From positions 4,500,445-4,564,444 of the forward strand of contig NC_134015.1 in assembly GCF_040712315.1 (NCBI RefSeq): a stretch of DNA of 64,000 nucleotides, in the 5' to 3' direction. Source of the DNA: Castanea sativa. Lineage: Eukaryota; Streptophyta; Magnoliopsida; Fagales; Fagaceae. The notes under the pieces are model-generated. The model saw nothing but the letters and a program-made list of their open reading frames with translations, had not been told where the DNA came from and did not search any database. Every line of letters begins with the position of its first letter. Position 1 is the stretch's first letter. Position numbers and translations under genes: made by a program. Shown here piece by piece: positions 35,789 to 47,427 of this stretch.

Positions 35789-37168
35789 ATGGAGTCCAGC
35801 ACGCCCCAAGATTTTGCAACACTAGCCTTGTAGATCCAAACACTCATAGCTAGCATAGAGGAGCTTACAAGACAGAACCAGGAGATGAGATTGCAACTTC
35901 ATATGAGGAGAATCGCTCTAGGACCAACCGGAATGACGATAAAGATAGCCATAGAAGGAACGATCACAGATGACCAAACACCCTTGAGGAAGTGAACTTA
36001 GACCTCCTCAGGGAAATGAGGAAAGAGATGGATGAGCTAAGAAGTGCAACAAGGGAGAAAACAGACCGAAACTTGGACGGAATGGTCAGGAGGACGGACT
36101 TGCCTTTCACCACAAGGGTCTTAGAATGCCCCATGCCCTCAAAGTTTCGTCTGCCACAGTTCGAATCATTTGATGGTCTGAAAGATCCGCTAGATCACAT
36201 CAACACCTTCAAAACGACTCTGAGTCTGCAATAGCCCCCTAACAAGATACTGTGTCGTTCCTTCCCTACCACTCTTAAGGGGGCAGTGCGAGTGTGGTTT
36301 AGTAAGCCAGCAACATCGTCCATTAACAACTTCGAGCAATTGGGCAATTCTTTTGTACACCATTTTGTCGGTGGACAATGCCCAAAAAGGCCTGTAGACC
36401 ATCTACTCACCATTAAGCAAAGGGAGAAGGAGACCCCGAGGTTAGATGTGAAGCGTTTCACTAGGGAAATCCTAGAGATAGATGAAGTAGATGACAAAGT
36501 GCAGTTAATGACCTTCAAAGCCGGATTGAAATCCAGAGAGTTTGTGGTTGCACTCGCAAAAATCCCTCTGCAGGTGATGGTAGAAATGCTGTTGAAAGCT
36601 CAGAAGTACATAAACGCTGAAGATGCCTTAGCAATAATAGGGGATAAGGAGAAGCCCAGAGAGAGAGAGAGAGAGAGAGAGGGAAAAAGAGAAGACCGAA
36701 GGGGATGTAGAAAGGGGAGACCGCCAGGCTACTGATGGAAATAAGCAGAGAGATGAAAAAACTCCTCGAAATGTAAAATTTAACACTTTGGTTATGCCCA
36801 TTGACAAAATTTTAATGCAGGTTAAGGAAGAAAATTACCTCAAGTGGCCAAGGCCACTACATTCATCACCCAATGCGCGTGACAAGAAGAAATTCTGCCA
36901 CTTCCACAAAGACCACGGCCATTACACAGAAGATTACAGAGACTTGAAGGTGCAGATAAAGGAACTCATTCAGAAGGGGAAGCTACAGAAGTTTGTGAAG
37001 AAGGGGGAATCTAGCAGATCTAGAAATGATAATAAGGAGAAGCACGAATCTATTTCCAGAGATGAGGACAATATTCTCAATTGTCCACAAAGTGCGATAG
37101 GAGAGATAAAAATGATCACAGGAAGGCCGTCCACAGGTGGATCCTTTAAATCCTTCAAGAAGTCATAA
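35789..37168 (+). pseudogene. gypsy-2 gag, disrupted
   Basis: The ATG at 35789 gives MESSTPQDFATLAL, followed by a stop. The frame then resumes with IEELTRQNQEMRLQ, and 35992-36234 reads MPSKFRLPQFESFDGLKDP and HINTFKT. After another stop the gag domain continues with AVRVWFSKPATSSINNFEQL, VHHFVGG and LLTIKQREKETPRLDVKRFT (36286-36735). A knuckle near 36894-36940 reads CHFHKDHGHYTEDY, where the last ligand should be Cys. An AGAG repeat at 36659-36681 encodes a run of Arg-Glu. Confidence 0.88.
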
Positions 37169-37184
37169 CAGAGGTAGGTAAACA

Positions 37185-37558
37185 GTATCCACAAGATACC
37201 ATCCCTTAAGCAGAGAAGAAGGACGGATAAGGATATCCTATTTTCAAAAGAAGATGCTAGAGGTGTGAAGTAGTCACATGACGACCCCTTGGTTATCATG
37301 ATCATGATAGAAGGATTTAACACTAGGAGGATTCTTATAGACAATGGCAGCTCTATAGATATTATCTACCTCTCCACCTTTCAGCAGCGGAAGGTAGACC
37401 CCGAAAGGTTATGGCCTTTTAAGTCCCCCTTCGTCAGCTTCAGTGGAGACCGAGTATACCCTAAAGATATAGTGGCACTAACGATCACAGTAGGGACTCA
37501 CCCCCAACAGTTAACTCGTCAGCTCGACTTCTTGGTAGTAGATTGCCCCTCCTCGTAA
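37185..37558 (+). pseudogene. gypsy-2 aspartic protease, disrupted
   Basis: The catalytic segment [17 protein letters not shown] is at about 37333-37383; DNGSS rather than DTGSS is normal in Tat-type proteases. It continues with [18 protein letters not shown] and [12 protein letters not shown] stop just upstream (37273) cuts it from gag. Confidence 0.85.
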
Positions 37559-37670
37559 AATGATAATTGGAAGGCCCACACTCAACTGTTGGAAGGTAGC
37601 AACGTCCACCTACTGCATAAAGGTAAAATTCCTAATGGAGAATGGCGTGGGCGAGGTAAAGGGAGATTAA

Positions 37671-38640
37671 GTGCTGGCTAGGGAATGCTACCAAGTCGTG
37701 TTAGCTGCAAAGGAGAACTATACATGGATGATTGAAGAGAAGGAGGAAAAGAAAGTGGAAGCCTTGGAAACTGTGGAATTGGTAGATAGAGAACCAACAA
37801 AGACCATGAGGATAGAGATGACTTTGAGCGATCAGATGAAGAGAAGTCTAGTCCAATTCCTTAAAGACAATTTGGATGGTTTTGGGTTGAGCCATGAAGA
37901 CATGCTAGGCATAGCGACTGAAGTCATCCAACACCACCTAAATGTAGATCCAGAGAGGAAGCCCGTCCAGCAAATGCGACGAATCTTTGCCCCTGAATGA
38001 AATACAGCAATCATGGACGAGCTAAACAAATTACTGGCAGTTGATTTTATCCGTGAAGTCTACTACTCGAAGTGGCTGGCCAATGTTGTCCTAGTTGGGA
38101 AATAGGGGATGTGTGTGGACTTCACAGACCTGAATAAGGCCTGCCTAAAAAATAGCTTCCCCTTGCCAAGAATAGATCAGCTTGTGGACTACATGGTAGG
38201 ACACAGGCTCCTCACATTCATGGATGCATTCTCGGGTTACAACCAGATCAAGATGTCAGAAGAAAACCATGAGAAGACTGCCTTCATCACCAGCTAGGGG
38301 CTCTACTGCTAGAAGGTAATCCCCTTCAGACTAAAAAATGCAGGAGCAACCTACCAAAGGTTAATCAACAAAATGTTCATTAAAAATATTGGGAGAAACA
38401 TAGAGGTATACGTGGATGATATGCTCGTCGAGAGCAAGGAGGAAGCCGCACACCTGGACGACCTTGAGGAGACCTTCACTACCCTTAAACAGTACCAAAT
38501 GAAGTTGAATCCTAACAAGTACACCTTCGGGGTTGTATCAGGAAAGTTCTTAGGGTTCATGATGTCCCAAAGAGGAATAGAAACTAACCAAGAAAAAGTG
38601 TGAGCAATATTAGAAATTAACTGAAAGGATTGCATCCCTC
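37671..38640 (+). pseudogene. gypsy-2 reverse transcriptase, disrupted
   Basis: The N-terminal part is at 37671-38000 (DMLGIATEVIQHHLNVDP, VQQMRRIFAPE). After a stop come MCVDFTDLNKACLKNSFPLP and FMDAFSGYNQIKM (38109-38297). A stop replaces the residues after FITS. The YVDDM catalytic box is intact at 38409-38423, followed by TFGVVSGKFLGFMMSQRGIE. At least four stops break the frame. Confidence 0.9.
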
Positions 38641-39540
38641 AACAGGTTCGTCTCTAAAGCGATGGACAAGTGTCTGCCCTTCTTCAAGACTCTAAAGCAA
38701 GCTTTCACCTGGATGGAAGAGTGCAAAAAGGTCTTCTAGGAACTGAAGCATTACCTAAGCAACCCACCACTCCTGAGCCCATCAAAGGAAGGAGAAGACC
38801 TGTTTCTGTACTTAGCAATGTCAACCACCATTGTAAGTGCGGCTCTAATTTGAGAGGAGAATAAAGTGCAGCCCCCGCTTTATTATGTCAGCCAAGCCTT
38901 CCAAGGAGCTGCGGTAAAATATCCGCAGATTGAAAAGATCGTCTTTGCCCTGATTGTCACCTCTCGAAAACTACATCCCTACTTCCACGCAAACCCTATT
39001 TTGGTAATGACGGGCTAGCCAATAAGGAAATCAATGAACAAGCCCGAAGTTGCAGGAAGGATGATATAATGGGCAGTTGAACTTAGCCAGTTCGACATTG
39101 AACACCACCCCAGAACAGCGATCAAGGCACAGGTGTTGGCAGACTTCGTCGTCGAGTTCACAATTCCCAACGAAGAAGAAATCTAAGACGACTTAGAAAG
39201 ATGGATGATACAAACTGATGAGTTGTCAGCTTGAAAAATAGGGGGGGTAGGGGTCATCACCATCACCGCAGAAGGGAATGTCCTCATGTATGGGGTGCAA
39301 CTTCAATTCCCCGCCACCAACAATGAAGCAAAATATGAAGCCATACTGACGGGGCTCAGAGTCGGGAAAGCGTTGGGTGACAGAAACCTATTCCCCCAAA
39401 GTGATTCCAAATTGGTGATTGGACAGATAAAGGGTGAATACAAAGCAAAGGAGGACAGGATGTGGAAATACCTCAGGTAGACTTCACGCAAGTCCCAGGA
39501 ACCATAACTCGGAAGTGGACGAAGTACAAGGCAAGCATCG
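38641..39540 (+). pseudogene. gypsy-2 RNase H region, disrupted
   Basis: The connection (38650-39020) reads in pieces such as YYVSQAFQGAAVKYPQIEK. RNase H proper (39240-39480) shows GVGVITITAEGNVLMYGVQL, NNEAKYEAILTGLRVG and SDSKLVIGQIKGEYKAKE, the E and D positions being present. Stops occur at 39186 and 39234, among others. Confidence 0.85.
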
Positions 39541-40917
39541 TTGAAAAAAGGCTCAATTCTCCTAGACCTGAGAGTAGAAGTCCAAAAGTATCCTAGCATT
39601 GAAGAATTCCACACTTTCGAGGTTCAAAGCCAAAATGGCTGGACCGCTCTGATCCTATCTTTTCTTAGAGAGGGACGACTCCCAATGGACGTTGATGAAG
39701 CCAGGAAGATCAGAAAGAGAGTGGCAAGGTTCACGATCCTAAATGACACCTTGTATAAAAGAGGGTTCTCTATGCCCTACCTAAAGTGTGTCGAAGAAGA
39801 TGAACCTAAATATATTCTCAAGGAAGTCCACGAAGGAATATGTGGCAACCACACAGGCCCAAGATCCCTGGTAAGCAAGATCATCAGAACAGGTTGCTTC
39901 TGGCCTACCATACAGAAGGACGCAAGGGAGTTCGTTAAACGGTGCGTCGGTGCCAGAGATTCGAAAATATCCAACGCATCTAGGAGAAAAGATGACGACA
40001 TAACTTCCCCGTGGCCATTTGCTCAATGGGGGATAGATATCGTGGGTCCACTTCCTCAAGGTAAGAGACAAGTAAATTTTTTGTTAGTTTCCATTTATTA
40101 CTTTACAAAATGGGTTGAAGTAGAAACACTACCAACTATCAGAGAGGCAAAGATCCAGAACTTTGTGTGGAGAAACATAGTGTGCGGGTTCGGGATACCC
40201 AGAACAATAATATCAAACAACAGACACCAGTTCAACAGCCAAGACTTCAGAAACTTTTGCTCGAGACTAGGGATCAAGAACCAGTTTTCATCTCTAGGAG
40301 ATCTACAAGCGAATAGACAGACGGAAGTGACGAACCGAACATTGTTGAAGATCATTAAAGTTCGATTGGAAAATGAGAAAAGTGCATGGCCTGAAGAACT
40401 GCCCAATGTCTTGTGGGCATACAGAACTTCTGTGAGGACCCCGACAGGAGAGCCGCCCTTCAGGCTTACCTACAACACCGAGGCAGTGATACTAGTCGAA
40501 GTAGTAGTCACCAACATAAGAAGAGAGGCATTCCATGAAGAAGGTAACGACGACCAATTGAGAATCAACCTAGATTGCCTAGAAGAAGTAAGAGATTGAG
40601 CATCCCAAAAGATGGCGAGATATCAACAGAAGATGGCCGAGTATTACAACAAGAGAGTGAAACTCAGAAGACTTAATATAGGAGACCTTGTACTATGCAG
40701 AGTCACACCAGTGACAAAGGATCCAACCCAAGGGAGGCTTGGACCAACCTGGGAGGGACCCTATAAGGTCATTCATTACTCGAGACAAGGCAACTACCAC
40801 CTGGAGTCAATGGATGGGAAGAAGTTGCCACGGCCATGGAAACTAGAGCATTTAAAAAAAATATCATCAATAGAAGTAAAGTACCATTGTATTCAAGAAA
40901 GTAACATCTTCATTTGA
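39541..40917 (+). pseudogene. gypsy-2 integrase with C-terminal domain, nearly continuous
   Basis: A 352-codon frame is the longest ORF of the window. It shows the zinc-binding region (HEGICGNHTG; a later Cys-x2-Cys is damaged to CVGARD) and core motifs WGIDIVGPLPQGKRQVNFLL, FTKWVE, FGIPRTIISNNRHQF and RQTEVTNRTLL. The core Asp of the usual SDNG motif is replaced (SNNR), so the D-D-E triad is incomplete. After a stop at about 40599 the C-terminal part continues (40612-40917) with GDLVLCRV, LGPTWEGPYKVI and YHLESMDGK. Confidence 0.9.
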
Positions 40918-40976
40918 AATAAAGCAATAAAAGTACTATTCAGCAAATATTCCAACGAATTGTGTGCAAGTATAGA

Positions 40977-41345
40977 GAACCTAAAAATGGCTGGGTGATA
41001 AAATTCCTTAAATGGATGTAAATCACCTAAAATGGCTAAGTGATCAAATTCCTTAAATAAATGTAAATCACTGATGAAGCCAAAGTGATAAAAATCTTTA
41101 AATGGATGTAAATCACCTAAAAATGACTAAGTGATAAAATTTCTTAAATGGATGTAAATCACTAACGAAGCCAAAGTGATAAAAATCTTTAAATGGATGT
41201 AAATCACCTAAAAATGGCTAAGTAATAAAATTTCTTAAAGGGATGTAAATCACTGACGAAGCCAAGTGATAGTAATCCTTGAATGGATGTAAATCACTGA
41301 CAAAGTCAAGTGATGAAATTCCTTAAATGGGCATAGATCACAAAC
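40977..41345 (+). repeat. Tandem repeats after gypsy-2 pol (about 8 units of 41-51 bp)
   Basis: Units share AAGTGATAAAATTCCTTAAA and TGGATGTAAATCAC. They alternate between a CTAAAAATGGCT and a CTGACGAAGCC spacer, giving a higher-order period of about 90 bp. Such arrays between pol and the 3' LTR are common in Tat-lineage elements. Confidence 0.9.
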
Positions 41346-41690
41346 GAAGGTAAAGCAAAGAAAAGAATCAAACAAACAAAAAAAAAATTTGCTGAAAGAT
41401 TGGCGAGGTTAAGTTTCTCAACAAACAAAGGCCACCAAGTGATGATCAAGGATAAAAGCAGAACAACCAACGAAGGTAAGGCGAAAAAATTGAAAGCATA
41501 AACATATGATCATCAAAAACAGCTCACTGGTAGTATTTAAAACCCAAAAACATGATGGGCAAAAGGATTGTTTCAAGGACAATATGTAAAGCCCAAAAAC
41601 ACATTGGGCACCTTTAAAAGGAAAAAAAAAGAAAAAAGAAAAAAGAAAAAAGGAGCGTGAAAGATGATGTTTTGATAAACAGGAAAATAA
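41346..41690. other. gypsy-2 spacer between repeats and antisense gene
   Basis: Purine-rich with no coding motif. It would be the 3' UTR of the antisense gene. Confidence 0.6.
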
Positions 41691-43672
41691 CTAAGTAGCA
41701 GCCTCGTCACCACCAGCCGTGTCAGTAGGAATGTTCTTAAGGGCATTCTCTCCGAGAGTAGCAGCAACAAACTGGGAAGCCTCATTCACCTCCATCTCAT
41801 TATCGACCTCCTCGAGATCCAGACCCCCCAAGTCCACGCCAAAAGGGTGCTTGACGAGATACCGTCGAAGGAGTTCAAAACACTTGTAATACCAACTGAA
41901 AAGAGCAGTGTTGTACTCTTCAATTTGTTGAAAGGCTTCAACAGCCTTAGAAACAAAAGTCTTTACCCACTGATTCGCAGCTTGAAGTTGCTCGTCCTTC
42001 TCCACAGTTAGCTGCTTCTCAGCCCTCTAGTCGTCGGCCAAAGCCTTAGCCTTTTCCTTGGCGGTATTAGCTTCATCCATGGCGGATATGAAATGCCTCC
42101 TCAATGTAGCATTTTTATCCTTTAGAACCTCCACTTTGGACCTCACTAACGCTGCCTTCACCTCAAGTACTCAAACGTGATGTGGATCGTCTCTCCTAGC
42201 ACCTGAAAAAGAGATTATGTAAAACACTAAATCTTCAGATTTATGCGCAAAACTAGAAAAAGAAAAATGAGTGCTACGTGTACATCACCTGGATTGACAA
42301 CCCACGATCTTGTTGGAGGGCATACTTGAAAACACCTTAAGGTCCTCGGCAGTAAAAGCATCATGCGCCCTCGTCAAGGCCAAACCTGCATCCTCCCAAA
42401 CGTTAGATGATCGAGCACCCACCTTTTCCTTACCCTTGTCCGCAACACGTTGCCTCTTTGGACGAGGGGTAATCTCCTCCACCAAGGTTTTAGAAGTAGC
42501 CCTCGTGGTTTTAGGGACAGAGGTAACAGGATTGATCGGAGTTCTCTTCTCGACCACTCATACCACCTTCTTCCCCAAACTCGAGAGGTGCTCATTCTTC
42601 CTAGCCCACATCTTGGCGTACAACTCTTGATTGAATTAGGTCGTCATCTCTGTGAGAAATTAAATATTAAAATCTTTGCAAGAAGATAAAAAAATAAATC
42701 TAAAAAGGGAAAAAAAGAAAAAAGAGAAGACTCACTCCTTTCTTCAATCTCGATAGCACATAAGACAAAGGAACAAGACTCAAGACCAAGGCAATGATGA
42801 GCTAACGTCCTCGGGTTAACAAGGTCGTCAAAATCGTCTATCATCTTCGCGTATTCAACAGCAAATTGGATGCGCGCCTTGTACCTGCTATTGAGCTTGG
42901 GGCGCTTCTTAAGTAAAAAATACAATAAGCAAAAATCAGTGACGGAATAAAATTAGAAGCAAAGGAACTAACAAAAGGTTAATCAGAAGGACGCCGCACC
43001 TAGACTCGGGGCTCTCCAACGATGAAGCAACCTAGGGACTTCACCCTGAAAATCGTCAAAGAGAGTCTTCCATTTTTCCCTAAACACAAAAAAGAATCTT
43101 GATTTCCAATATCAGAAGGATGATGGAAGATCAGTAATGATCCTAGCCTTTCTGACCCAGGGAACAAGTTCATAGTACTTGTACTTCTTTGACTCCTTCA
43201 AACGATACAGGCAAATGAACTCATCCACCCTAATCATGTCCCCCTTAGTGATGACCATCCATATTTCCATACAGCTAATCACTATTCTCCACGAGTTCGA
43301 CATAAGTTGCTCAGGAGCAATGTTGAAATAATTTCGAAGCTCCGTGATGAAGGGGTGGACGGGAAACCTAAGACTGCATTAGAAAGCAGTCTCATAAAAG
43401 CACACTTCCTCAGGCGAGAAATGAAAAGCCCTTTCCTCTTCGTAAGGAAGACGTATCCTAACCCCCTAGGGATATTGTAACTTTTCCCTGAACCTAAAGA
43501 GAGTATCAGTGTCCAGAGTGAACCCCTCCTTGAGGGCATGAAAAGCCCTAACCTCCCTTTGGCCAAAAGCAGCGGTATCCACCTCTACCTCAACAGGGTC
43601 GTCACTAGATGACAACCCAATCTCCAGTTCACTAGACCTCACCTTAGACATGACTCCCCGGTCACCCACCAA
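41691..43672 (-). pseudogene. Antisense gene inside gypsy-2 (putative gypsy-type transposon protein family), multi-exon, broken
   Basis: Read from 43672 on the minus strand: MVGDRGVMSKVRSSELE, FTLDTDTLFRFREKL, then by frame change GYVFLTKRKG/RIRLPYEEERAFHFSPEEV-like sequence. Next come SNSWRIVISCMEIWMV, VDEFICLYRLKESKKYKYYE and VRKARIITDLPSSF (43112-43303), and a WKSRFFFVFREKWK-like stretch (about 43060). After a likely intron comes RPKLNSRYKARIQFAVEYAK and HHCLGLESCSFVL (42740-42911). Then a basic linker (42285-42557) and a C-terminal coiled coil DEQLQAANQWVKTFVSKAVE (41691-42005). This matches the plant family annotated as putative gypsy-type transposon (PF04195), recalled from its conserved SWRIV...YRLKES and CLGxE motifs. 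Its function is unknown. Stops at 42029 and 42557 break it. Confidence 0.8.
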
Positions 43673-44300
43673 CTCCTCAAACCAACTTACAGACTAACAC
43701 AACAGAGTGAACAGATCAGCCAACACCAAACCCAAACCGTTACCCCTAAATACGAACCCTTCAATTGAGGAGCAATAGGTATGGAAAGAACCTAAGGACG
43801 CCCTTAAGCGCGTAAAGAGAAACAAAACAGAAGGACAAAGTTGCCTACTTTTAGAATTTCCAAGTATGGAAGCTAGAGAAAAGAGAAGGAACAGGTTTCT
43901 ATCTCTAAACAAAACGAGAAAAGGCTAGAGAATTTTGCTATAGAAAGAAAAAGGAAAAGGAGAGAAAATTGTACCTCAAAAACTTCAAAGCTCAGCAAAA
44001 GGGAAATACCAAAGGTTGAAAAGCTCTGGAAAAAAATGCGAAAATGGCAAGTGAGAAGGTGGAGGAGAAAGCAAAGAGTTTTTAAAAAACCAAGCGAGAA
44101 AAACTAAAAACCAGCGAGAAAACCAAAAGCCCCTCGAACCAAATAAAGGCATCCGCCACTAGGAGCACACCACGTGGCCACGACACATACGGCACTGCCA
44201 CTACGCATTAAATGCGAATGAAACGGGACCCCAAGGGTCATGTGTGAACAAGAAACCTTCCAGACTCGTGATCGCCATTACACGTAAGGACGACTTCAGA
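43673..44300. other. gypsy-2 sequence between antisense gene and 3' LTR
   Basis: No long coding frame. It would contain the promoter and leader of the antisense gene; no clear TATA was pinned down. Confidence 0.5.
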
Positions 44301-44314
44301 ATAAGGGAGGCAGT
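44301..44314 (+). promoter_or_regulatory. gypsy-2 polypurine tract
   Basis: ATAAGGGAGGCAGT directly precedes the TG of the 3' LTR. Confidence 0.75.
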
Positions 44315-44803
44315 TGATGGACCCAATAAATGCCATTGTCCAGACGAACTCCTCGGACACCGTCATCCACACAAACCCAGCATGGATGATGAAAGAGAAG
44401 CGATAAAGAGAGCATTCAATATCCCGGACGGTTACAAATCAGCAAAAAGACCATTGGGATACCCATCAAAGTCCACATTGAATAAGCCCAAAAGCGTTAC
44501 AAAAGAGGCACATATTCCACCATAAATGGAATACAATGGCTAGGAGAAAAGCAGGTATATTTAGGCATTTCGAAACCGACAAGGTACACACAAATACTGA
44601 TCCTTTTACTACTCATTTTTGCTCTCACAACCAAGCCCTCTCTGTAAAATCCATTCACTGACCTTATCATCAGATACTCTGTGGCCGGCACCACACCGGT
44701 GACCACTTAGAGAGGACTTTGTTCTTAACCTTGCAAGTACAAAGACAAGCCAGTGCTAACCTATTTGGACGAACCTAATTAACTAACGATATCGGCATCA
44801 TCA
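44315..44803 (+). repeat. gypsy-2 3' LTR (489 bp)
   Basis: Starts TGATGGACCC, ends GGCATCATCA, and is followed by AATAT. Confidence 0.9.
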
Positions 44804-44808
44804 AATAT

Positions 44809-45222
44809 AAATCCTAAAATATAGGCACTGATTTCTTTTGATTTTAACATTTTTCAAGTAAAGTAAATCTTTACCTTTCTTTTGGTGCTCAACCTCTACC
44901 TTGCATGCTCAAGGTCGAGGGGTATAGGCATTTCATTTCCATAAGGATATACTATATAATAAATAAATAAATTGTTAATGAAGTATAAACCATTTTTTTA
45001 TTCTAGTTTTATTAGGAGAGATATAAAAAAATTGTCAAAAGAATTAGTTACTTTTTTTCTTTTATATAAAAATTTTCTAAAAATATTCCTTAAATAAATA
45101 CCTTTAATGCATTGTTAACAAAATCCTAAAAATATAATAGGGAAACAAATGTGACTCATATGGGTAATCTCACTTTCTTCTATTAGCTTGATGGTCCCTC
45201 CATGAAAAAAAAAAAAATAATA
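44809..45222. other. Spacer between gypsy-2 and solo LTR A
   Basis: AT-rich; nothing recognised. Confidence 0.6.
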
Positions 45223-45227
45223 TAATA

Positions 45228-46221
45228 TGTTAGGACATATGTGAGACTTGTTATGTTATGTAAATTGGCTAATTATTTGACAAAATGCACTTTAATTGTA
45301 ATTCGGTAGATCTAGGATGAGTTTAGTACTTCAAGAAACATGTTGTTCAAGCCAAGTATTAAAGCCATGAAAATTGGACCAAGAAATAAGTGAAGAAAAG
45401 CTGTTTATTAAAACTCGACAGAAGCTGGACAGAAAAATCTATTGAGGTCTATTAAAGCTCGACAAAAGCAGGACAGAATCTCAACAGAAGCTCGACAAAA
45501 AAATCTATTGAGATCTATGAAATATGAATTTCCAGATCTGATTTTAGGCCCATGCTTATGTATTTGTGTAGAGTTTCTTTTCTCACAACCCTAGACATAT
45601 ATAAGGCTTATTTTAGAGACCATCACACAGGAGAATACAAGGAGAACTTATGCAAAAAGTGACCGAGTGCCTTATTCTCTCTGAAAGAAGCTACTGCATC
45701 TTTGCGCTTTAGGGTTTTGTAACCAAGTGATTCTTGATTTTCATTGTTGTTGAAGTGAAAAAATTTTCAGCCAACAACATCTTCAAGTTACTGGAGTTAG
45801 TCACGTACTGGGAGACGTGCATCATTGGTTAGTCACGTACTGGAATCCGTGCAAAGAGGTGGCGTTCATATATTGAAGAGTTTAGAGGTTCTAAAACGAT
45901 AGAAGATTTCTACTATAAGTTCATCTATAGGGATTGTAGAGTCTAAGGACAAATGTTTTGTACTAGATCTGAAACTTCTTTTTACAATAATAAATTACTT
46001 TTCGGGAAGGTTTACCCCCAGGTTTTTTACTGTGAAACTAGTTTGTTTAGTTGGTTTTCCTGAGTCATCATATCTTGTCTTATTTACTATTCCACTGTGC
46101 ATAATATTGACATGATATTAAAGTTTATTTGTTTTAACAAGATTTATTCATAATAAATCTTATTAACAACTTGGGTTTAAAATTTGTTAATTTTATCAAC
46201 CGGAGTCTAAATTTCCTAATA
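45228..46221 (+). mobile_element. Solo LTR A (994 bp)
   Basis: Begins TGTTAGGACATATGTG and is flanked by TAATA on both sides (45223-45227 and 46222-46226). It is colinear with 52079-53069, sharing GGTAGATCTAGGATG, TTTCTTTTCTCACAACCCTAG and TTAGTCACGTACTG. No internal retroelement sequence adjoins it, so it is the product of LTR-LTR recombination. Confidence 0.8.
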
Positions 46222-46226
46222 TAATA

Positions 46227-46957
46227 TCTCATTTGGAGAGGCATTTCTGGTTTACACGGCACACACAGACCACCACCATTAGCCCTTGAAGGCTTGAACG
46301 GTTGAACCATGATTAGAATGGTATTCACATGTGACCCGGACCACATGGAATACTAGTTAGCACACCTTAAACCGCGTGCATGAGATCCAAACCCAGAGCC
46401 AAAACATTTTATTTTATTTTGAACAATTTCAAATGCACTTACTTGTTGCTTTAAAGATCGAAGGCAAGCACACAACCCTGAAGAATCAAAATATCAAATA
46501 AACTACAATACCAGAGCCAACATGGAACAACAATTACTAAGCATCTTAGAACAATTAGTGATGATGTAGTCTCACAATTGTCCAAAAATAACATTTTCTC
46601 TCTCCTTCCCATGTTACTCCTAACTATTAATTTGTTATTCTCCTAAGTTCATGGAATTTGTTAAAGGCCTGTTGATCAGTGATATTGTGGTCCAAGCATT
46701 TGTCCAGAAGAGAGAGAAAAAAAAAAAAGAATTATTGTCTAAAATTCATAGCATGGCAAGTTTGAGTAACACTGAATATGTTATTGCTTTATAATTGTCG
46801 TATGCTTTTCGTTTACTTTCCAACAGACACGGTTTAAAGTTTTTTATTCTTCATCAATACTTCACCGCTCAACAAAAGGAAAAAATTTGACAAAACCAAT
46901 AAAGGCTCTTCACTCTTTTTATATAGTTAACTAAGAGACCCCTACTTTTCATCCAAC
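46227..46957. other. Intergenic upstream of the second EG45/peptide paralogue
   Basis: No gene recognised; AT-rich. Confidence 0.55.
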
Positions 46958-47333
46958 ATGTTTGACAATGAAGCTGAGAAACAGTCATTAACAACAACAA
47001 TAACACAAAAGTTGAAAAAGAAATTTAAGAGACACGCAGTAATAAAATGGTTGACCATGACGTGGGAAGATTGTGTGCTAGGTGCTAGCTCCCGCCTTAT
47101 TTATTCCTCTTCAATCTCCATCTCTCTTCAATCTTTCCTCCCTCAGTTCCTCTCTTTCTCTCTGCAAAGTTTCGAGGTGAGTGCAGAATCTCTCACTTTG
47201 CTTATATATGCACGGTGAATTTTTGATAATTTTATGGATCAACTATTATTATTTCACTTTGTGTCTTCCTCTTTTATCTTTATGGTACAAAGAGACCTAT
47301 TGACGTCCAAGTACTTCTGAATTACAGAGAAAA
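46958..47333 (+). promoter_or_regulatory. Promoter/leader of the second paralogue, with a probable 5' UTR intron
   Basis: A W-box-like TTGACC with TGACGTGG lies near 47051-47065 and a TATTTAT TATA-like box near 47098-47104. These are followed by a CT-rich leader. A GT-AG intron is plausible from GTGAGT at 47177 to ATTACAG at 47327. The ATG follows 6 bp later in GAAAAATG, the same context as the intact gene at 32048. Confidence 0.5.
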
Positions 47334-47427
47334 ATGTATTGGTCTGATCGGCCACGTCTTGAATGGTTGTCCCTGTCCTCTTGGTTTTTCTTGCCCCTTG
47401 TCTTCTTGGTTTCACTGTTCATCAACA
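47334..47427 (+). pseudogene. Second EG45/peptide paralogue, signal-peptide exon without the EG45 domain
   Basis: The ATG frame gives MYWSDRPRLEWLSLSSWF and a hydrophobic LPLVFLVSLFIN, a clear signal peptide. It matches the intact gene's start (CGGCCACGTCTTGAATGGTT against CAGCCACGACTTCAATGGTT). The donor side (GTAAGTTTCTTCAATAC against GTAAGTTTTTTCAATAC) also matches. Between those two anchors the intact gene has about 370 bp encoding the EG45 domain, absent here. The exon ends in phase 1, while the tail exon at 54742 needs phase 2, so direct splicing runs into a stop. Confidence 0.6.

Larger units (their letters stand above)
35221..44803 (+). mobile_element. Ty3/gypsy retrotransposon (gypsy-2), full length (9.58 kb), coding-dead, Tat-like layout
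   Basis: LTRs at 35221-35711 and 44315-44803 start TGATGGACCC and end CGGCATCATCA. The flanks AATAG (35216-35220) and AATAT (44804-44808) match at 4 of 5 bases. The order is primer site, gag, protease (DNGSS type), RT, RNase H, integrase, tandem repeats, antisense gene, polypurine tract. The antisense gene between integrase and the 3' LTR is known from Grande and other Tat-lineage elements. In-frame stops occur in every pol domain. Confidence 0.92.

Noticed and set aside
40977..41345. Regular direct repeats as a CRISPR-like array
   Set aside because: Spacers are themselves repeated and the array sits inside a plant retrotransposon; it is a tandem repeat.
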